Source of the DNA: Aliterella sp. RAGGC_92
GTDB lineage: Bacteria > Cyanobacteriota > Cyanobacteriia > Cyanobacteriales > Chroococcidiopsidaceae
DNA length: 17,799 bases
Reading direction: 5' to 3'
NCBI GenBank assembly: GCA_030826005.1
Contig: JAPJOW010000073.1
Span: forward strand, 1-17,799
A model generated the notes under the pieces. The model was not told where the DNA came from and searched no databases. It saw only the letters and a program-made list of their open reading frames with translations. The translations under genes and the position numbers were made by a program. The stretch's first letter is position 1. The number at the start of each line of letters is the position of its first letter. Below, piece after piece: positions 14,429 through 17,799 of the stretch.

Positions 14429-15388
14429 ATGAATAGCATAAGTGCGATCGCTCAATCGTTTGATTTATTTAAACTAATTAGTAATAACATTACCCATAAC
14501 TTTATACCTTTAGCTTTTTATTCGGGTTTAGCGACGGTTGTTTATTCATTATTAGGCGCTTTTATTTGGCTAAAACCTTTAGAAGTTGCTAAGAAGCCTT
14601 ACTTAACTTGGGCAATTTTGTTACCTGTAATTTTCATACCTTTGTGGCTTGGTTCAGTTGCATGGGCGATCGCAATTACTTTAGTTTCTATCTATGGTTT
14701 TAAAGAATTTGCCCGTAGTACAGGGCTTTACGAACATCGGGCTTACTGCATTGTTGTTGATATATTAATTGTTGGTTTGGGTTTTTGTGCGGCTTTTAAT
14801 CAGTACGGGCTATTTATGGCTTTGCCGATTTGGGGAATAGCCGGAATTACAACTTTGCCTATACTTACTAATCAACCAACTGGCGCGATTCAAAACATTT
14901 CTTTGTCCGCGATTGGATTAATTTATTTTGGTTGGTTTATGGCACATATTAGTTTTTTAAGTCAATCTTGGTATGGGTTGGGTTATGTGTTGTTTATGGT
15001 GCTGGCAACGCAATTTAACGATGCTTTGGCTTTTTTGTGGGGCAAATTGTTCGGTAAAACTACTTGGACGGAAATATCGCCCAAAAAGACTGTAGAGGGT
15101 TCGCTTTTAGCTTTAGTATCCAGTATTGCGATCGCATTTCTCAATTGGCAAATCGCTTTCCCTCATTTTCAGTGGTGGTTAGTGGGAATAGTTGGTTTAA
15201 TAGTAGGTATCGGCGGTCAAATTGGCGACTTGGTAATGAGTGCCTTTAAACGCGATTTGGGTATCAAAGATTTTGGCGCACTTTTACCCGGACATGGGGG
15301 AATTTTAGACAGAATTGATAGTTTACTGTGGGTTGCGCCCGTATTTTTTCACACAGTCCGCTTCTTTTACGGGGGTTTTGGCTACTAA
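14429..15388 (+). CDS. CdsA-type phosphatidate cytidylyltransferase
   Basis: CdsA enzymes make CDP-diacylglycerol from phosphatidate and CTP in the membrane. The 319-residue protein has about eight hydrophobic segments. It carries NDALAFLWGKLFGKT (197-211) and SPKKTVEGS (217-225). The complete CDP-diglyceride synthase signature runs from S271 to D297, including SAFKRDLGIKDFG, then LPGHGGILDRID; all signature residues are kept, so it is likely active. The N-terminus is longer and less conserved than in housekeeping CdsA. Because it heads a four-gene overlapping cluster with its own acyltransferase and head-group enzyme, it is probably a dedicated paralogue rather than the main cdsA; no symbol is given for that reason. 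The last base of its stop is the first base of the next start (TAATG). Confidence 0.88.
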   Translation: MNSISAIAQSFDLFKLISNNITHNFIPLAFYSGLATVVYSLLGAFIWLKPLEVAKKPYLTWAILLPVIFIPLWLGSVAWAIAITLVSIYGFKEFARSTGLYEHRAYCIVVDILIVGLGFCAAFNQYGLFMALPIWGIAGITTLPILTNQPTGAIQNISLSAIGLIYFGWFMAHISFLSQSWYGLGYVLFMVLATQFNDALAFLWGKLFGKTTWTEISPKKTVEGSLLALVSSIAIAFLNWQIAFPHFQWWLVGIVGLIVGIGGQIGDLVMSAFKRDLGIKDFGALLPGHGGILDRIDSLLWVAPVFFHTVRFFYGGFGY

Positions 15389-16401
15389 TGCAAGATGTAC
15401 GCCAGTGTAGTATTAATCTCGATTATTGGTGGACAGTCGCCCATCTAAAAAGCTTTCCGCGCAGTGGAATTAAAGCCGCCAAAGTAGGAACGATAGAGTT
15501 AGTTGTTGTCAAAAATAATAGTAGCTACAGCGTTTTTGAAGATGCTTGTCCTCATAAACGAGTGCGTTTAAGTAAATTTGGTCGCCGCCTTGGGAATAAA
15601 CTTATTTGTAGCTATCATGGCTGGAAATTTGCCCCTAGCGGTCAGTGTACAGAGATTCCGGGGATGGATGTACATAAGCAATTTTGTCTTAAATCCTATC
15701 CTGTTAAAGAGTATGGCGGCTGGTTATGGGTGTTTTTAGGCGATGAAAATTTAGCTGATTCTGTACCATTACCAAAAATTCCCCCAGTCCACAGTAATAA
15801 TTATCATCCGATTCCGATGCAGGGAGAAGTTGGCTGTCATTTTAGTTATATAACCGAAAACGCTACAGATTTATTTCACGCAGACTTGCATCAAAGCGCC
15901 CAACCTTGGGTAAATGCTAATTTACTGTCAATAGATAGCGACTTTCGGACTGTAAAAGTAATTTATGAAGTCGATACACCTAGATTGCTTGCGGCGCTAA
16001 TTTCTCATCCTGGCAAAAACCGCGTCCATGTGATGTATGAATACCCTTACTTTCATTTATGGTCTGAAGATGGGGCATTTTATCTATTTGTAGTTTACGT
16101 TCCCACTGCGCCCCAACGAACATGGGTTTATTCAACATTTTACTTTCGCCATGTGTGGGGAATGCCTTGGATTTTAAAATTGCTGCATCCAATTTTAGAT
16201 AAAGGTACGTTTCGCCAAGTGTTTGCTGAAGATATCAAAGCAGTACAAGAAGAACAACGGGCGTACAACTTACACAACCAAGACTTAAGCCGCGAGACTA
16301 ATCCTGTTTCCCATGCAGTCCGCAAAGTTATTTTAAATCAAACTAATGGACAACAGCCTTTAATTTCTGAACCCGTTGTTTATCAAGGTAAACCAGTATG
16401 A
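15388..16401 (+). CDS. Rieske non-heme iron oxygenase
   Basis: A 337-residue protein. The Rieske [2Fe-2S] site has C54-P-H56 (EDACPHKRV) and C74-x2-H77 (ICSYHGWKF). A mononuclear iron site follows in ENATDLFHADLHQ, giving D161, H164 and H168; a further acidic ligand may be D in FRQVFAEDIKAVQEEQ near 270. This is the alpha-subunit layout of ring-hydroxylating and pheophorbide a oxygenase-type enzymes, which use O2 and reductant to hydroxylate or desaturate. The substrate is unknown. No reductase or ferredoxin gene is adjacent, so a general ferredoxin probably supplies electrons. Start ATG at 15388 overlaps the upstream stop by one base; an in-frame extension to 15328 lies inside the cdsA-like gene and is rejected. 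Its place within a lipid cluster suggests a lipid substrate (inference). Confidence 0.9.
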   Translation: MQDVRQCSINLDYWWTVAHLKSFPRSGIKAAKVGTIELVVVKNNSSYSVFEDACPHKRVRLSKFGRRLGNKLICSYHGWKFAPSGQCTEIPGMDVHKQFCLKSYPVKEYGGWLWVFLGDENLADSVPLPKIPPVHSNNYHPIPMQGEVGCHFSYITENATDLFHADLHQSAQPWVNANLLSIDSDFRTVKVIYEVDTPRLLAALISHPGKNRVHVMYEYPYFHLWSEDGAFYLFVVYVPTAPQRTWVYSTFYFRHVWGMPWILKLLHPILDKGTFRQVFAEDIKAVQEEQRAYNLHNQDLSRETNPVSHAVRKVILNQTNGQQPLISEPVVYQGKPV

Positions 16402-17060
16402 AATTTGAGTATGCACCAGCGCCAGATTTGGGAGAACCTTTAACTAAACGCTTGGGGAATTATCCCCGCGTACCAGATTTAACATGGGATACTCTGCGGC
16501 TTGGGGGGAGTTGGCTTGCAGTAACGCTATTAAGGTTGCAATATCGGTTAACGGTACAAGGTCAAATTCCTACAGGCGATCGCATTGCCATAGTAGCAAA
16601 CCATCAATCGCACTTAGATACTATTACTTTACTTGCGGCAATACCTGCCAAAATTCGATGTCAAATTGTTGTATTAGCTGCCGCAGATTACTTTTTTTGT
16701 CAGCTTAATCGGGCGTTAGCAGCATCTTTATTATGTCAAGCGGTGGCTTTTGACCGCCTTAGCGTGATGGAGTTAAAACAGTGGCGAAATCGTCTCAAAG
16801 CTGCAACCTCTGGTTGGATTTTATTTTATCCCAGTGGTAGCCGCAAAAGCTGCAAACTTCAACACGGATTACTAAAACTATTACTAAAAGAAGGCTGGAC
16901 AATTGTCCCCGTTCACTTGGCTGGAACTAAAGCTGCGTGGTCAACGGAGGCGCGGTGGTGGAAGCCATTTAAACATTTAGAAGTTACCTTTGGAGAACCT
17001 TACAAAGGCAACGATTTAGACCAGTTAGTTACTCAACTTAAACAAGAATTATTTTTATGA
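16398..17060 (+). CDS. PlsC-type lysophospholipid acyltransferase
   Basis: A 220-residue acyltransferase. Motif I NHQSHLD (68-74) holds the catalytic HX4D pair H69 and D74. The motif III region reads FYPSGSRKS (143-151) where most family members have F-P-E-G-T-R, so the acceptor-binding glutamate is replaced by serine while G and R remain. Motif IV is VPVHLAGT (170-177). The family transfers an acyl chain to a lysophospholipid or similar acceptor, usually to make phosphatidate. ATG overlaps the previous stop as ATGA, and its own stop overlaps the next gene in the same way, which implies coupled translation. The altered motif III may mean an unusual acceptor. A + frame at 16484-16708 is a shadow. 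Confidence 0.88.
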   Translation: MKFEYAPAPDLGEPLTKRLGNYPRVPDLTWDTLRLGGSWLAVTLLRLQYRLTVQGQIPTGDRIAIVANHQSHLDTITLLAAIPAKIRCQIVVLAAADYFFCQLNRALAASLLCQAVAFDRLSVMELKQWRNRLKAATSGWILFYPSGSRKSCKLQHGLLKLLLKEGWTIVPVHLAGTKAAWSTEARWWKPFKHLEVTFGEPYKGNDLDQLVTQLKQELFL

Positions 17061-17650
17061 GTCCTAAAATTGATTTGGGTTTGTATCAAGCTAAGTATAC
17101 GTTACGGGCTTTATTAATTAAAATTCCTGGGATTGACCAACTATCACCTAATTGGTTATCTTGTTCTACCTTTATTCCTGGAGTGGCTACAGCTTACTGT
17201 TTGTATCAAGGTTGGTGGATTGGGGCGATAATTGCGATCGCTTTACGAATGTTAATTAGTACGCTAGATGGTTTAGTTGCTGAAGAATTTAACAAAACAT
17301 CGCCATTAGGGGCTTATCTCAACCGTTTACCGGGAGAAATCACCGATTTACTAATTATTTTGGGCTTATTTCCTTATAGTCAACTTGGTTGGATTATTGC
17401 CTTACTTATGCTTACAAGTTGGGTGCAAACCTTTGGAATACTTGGCTTAGTAGCAGGAAGCAAAACCCAATCGGTAGGCCCTTGCGGACAAACAGACAGA
17501 TTGGCAATTATTGCTATTAGCTGTATAGTTGCGGCTTTTGGTTTCCCTGTATGGCAATATGTAATCCCCGGAATGTGTATCGGTTGCGGTTTAACTATCG
17601 TCCTGCGAATATTTCGTTCTATCCGCGACATTAATACCCAAACAGCCTAG
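17057..17650 (+). CDS. Divergent CDP-alcohol phosphatidyltransferase-like protein
   Basis: A 197-residue multi-span membrane protein with the CAPT fold layout: PNWLS near 31-35, then LISTLDGLVAEEF and GAYLNRLPGEITD at 66-97. Aligned with the canonical D-x2-DG-x2-AR-x8-G-x3-D-x3-D motif, it has S68, D71, G72, A75, E76, G85, N89 and G93. Only the second aspartate survives, and R is E. GPCGQTDRLA (141-150) and the N at position three resemble the YnbA-like subfamily as I remember it, which already relaxes some aspartates. The family condenses CDP-diacylglycerol with an alcohol. Here the chemistry or activity is uncertain. It is last in the four-gene cluster, overlapping the acyltransferase stop (ATGA), and is followed by a tandem repeat. 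Confidence 0.8.
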   Translation: MSPKIDLGLYQAKYTLRALLIKIPGIDQLSPNWLSCSTFIPGVATAYCLYQGWWIGAIIAIALRMLISTLDGLVAEEFNKTSPLGAYLNRLPGEITDLLIILGLFPYSQLGWIIALLMLTSWVQTFGILGLVAGSKTQSVGPCGQTDRLAIIAISCIVAAFGFPVWQYVIPGMCIGCGLTIVLRIFRSIRDINTQTA

Positions 17651-17799
17651 TAATCCCAGCACACCTAGGGTTAAAGCCCATTTGCTAATAGCTAAAATCC
17701 TAGCCTGCTTAGGGGGATTCAAGCCCGTTCAGCTAATAGCTAAAATCCTAGTCCGCCTAGGGTTGAAACCCCAGGCTAATAGCTAAAGTCGGCTTAAGC
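17651..17799 (+). repeat. Tandem repeat after the lipid cluster, cut by window edge
   Basis: GCTAATAGCTAAA begins three successive units at 17684, 17732 and 17775 (48 bp, 43 bp and at least 25 bp). A related partial unit sits before them, with CCTAGGGTT shared at about 17664 and 17756. One unit contains the small hairpin GGGTT-GA-AACCC. The last 21 bases are repeated inverted at 9091-9111, so the element is dispersed as well as tandem. Units vary in length and share most of their sequence, so this is not a CRISPR array. It lies in the 3' region of the cluster. Confidence 0.75.

Noticed and set aside
15328..15387. In-frame extension of the Rieske oxygenase by 20 residues
   Set aside because: It lies inside the cdsA-like gene, and the ATG at 15388 gives the usual tight overlap and a normal N-terminus.
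17684..17799. CRISPR array
   Set aside because: The units share most of their length, vary between 43 and 48 bp, contain no unique spacers of constant size and have no cas genes nearby.
1..17799. tRNA and rRNA genes
   Set aside because: No cloverleaf with a GGTTCGAATCC-type T-arm or rRNA-like stretch was found on either strand by eye.

Overview
This window is a stretch of cyanobacterial chromosome. The evidence is: chlL and chlN, encoding subunits of dark-operative protochlorophyllide reductase; a cyanobacterial-type minC-minD-minE operon; a ClpB1-type disaggregase; several families common in cyanobacteria (DUF5331, DUF3370, Trp-rich TIGR02450, Uma2/DUF820, Rpn with DUF4351); and roughly 25 copies of the HIP1 octamer GCGATCGC in 17.8 kb. 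The genus cannot be fixed from the sequence alone. A free-living, morphologically complex lineage (Chroococcidiopsis or Nostocales-like) fits the gene content, but that is inference.

Layout. 1-3038 (minus strand): a PsiE-like membrane protein cut by the left edge, and clpB upstream of it in transcription. 3162-3854 (minus): a Uma2 nuclease-like protein, divergent from a small Trp-rich protein at 3957-4211 (+). 4720-7775 (+): chlL, a DUF5331 gene and chlN, which look like one operon behind a long AT-rich leader region. 7863-8594 (minus): a secreted PEP-CTERM protein convergent with chlN, with a clear minus-strand intrinsic terminator whose stem is made of two HIP1 octamers. 8595-9247: a spacer without a gene, holding several palindromes and a dispersed repeat. 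9248-11165 (minus): minC-minD-minE. 11328-12710 (+): secreted DUF3370 protein. 12857-13708 (+): Rpn/DUF4351 protein, convergent with a GNAT acetyltransferase at 13725-14210 (minus). 14429-17650 (+): four tightly overlapping genes for a CdsA-type cytidylyltransferase, a Rieske oxygenase, a PlsC-type acyltransferase and a CDP-alcohol phosphatidyltransferase-like protein. 17651-17799: a tandem repeat that runs off the right edge.

How the genes work together. ChlL is the ATP-dependent electron donor and ChlN half of the catalytic component that reduces protochlorophyllide without light; ChlB must be encoded elsewhere. MinC, MinD and MinE place the division site. The most novel-looking unit is the four-gene overlapping cluster at 14429-17650. 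It contains the core enzymes of a phospholipid pathway plus a Rieske oxygenase. Its last enzyme has lost most of the canonical CDP-alcohol phosphatidyltransferase acidic residues, and its acyltransferase has an altered motif III. It may make a dedicated, oxidised or otherwise unusual lipid; this is inference. Smaller points of interest are an internal GTG start with a good Shine-Dalgarno sequence in clpB, an orphan + strand terminator at 9052-9081, and a repeat family found in the same sense downstream of both minE and the lipid cluster.
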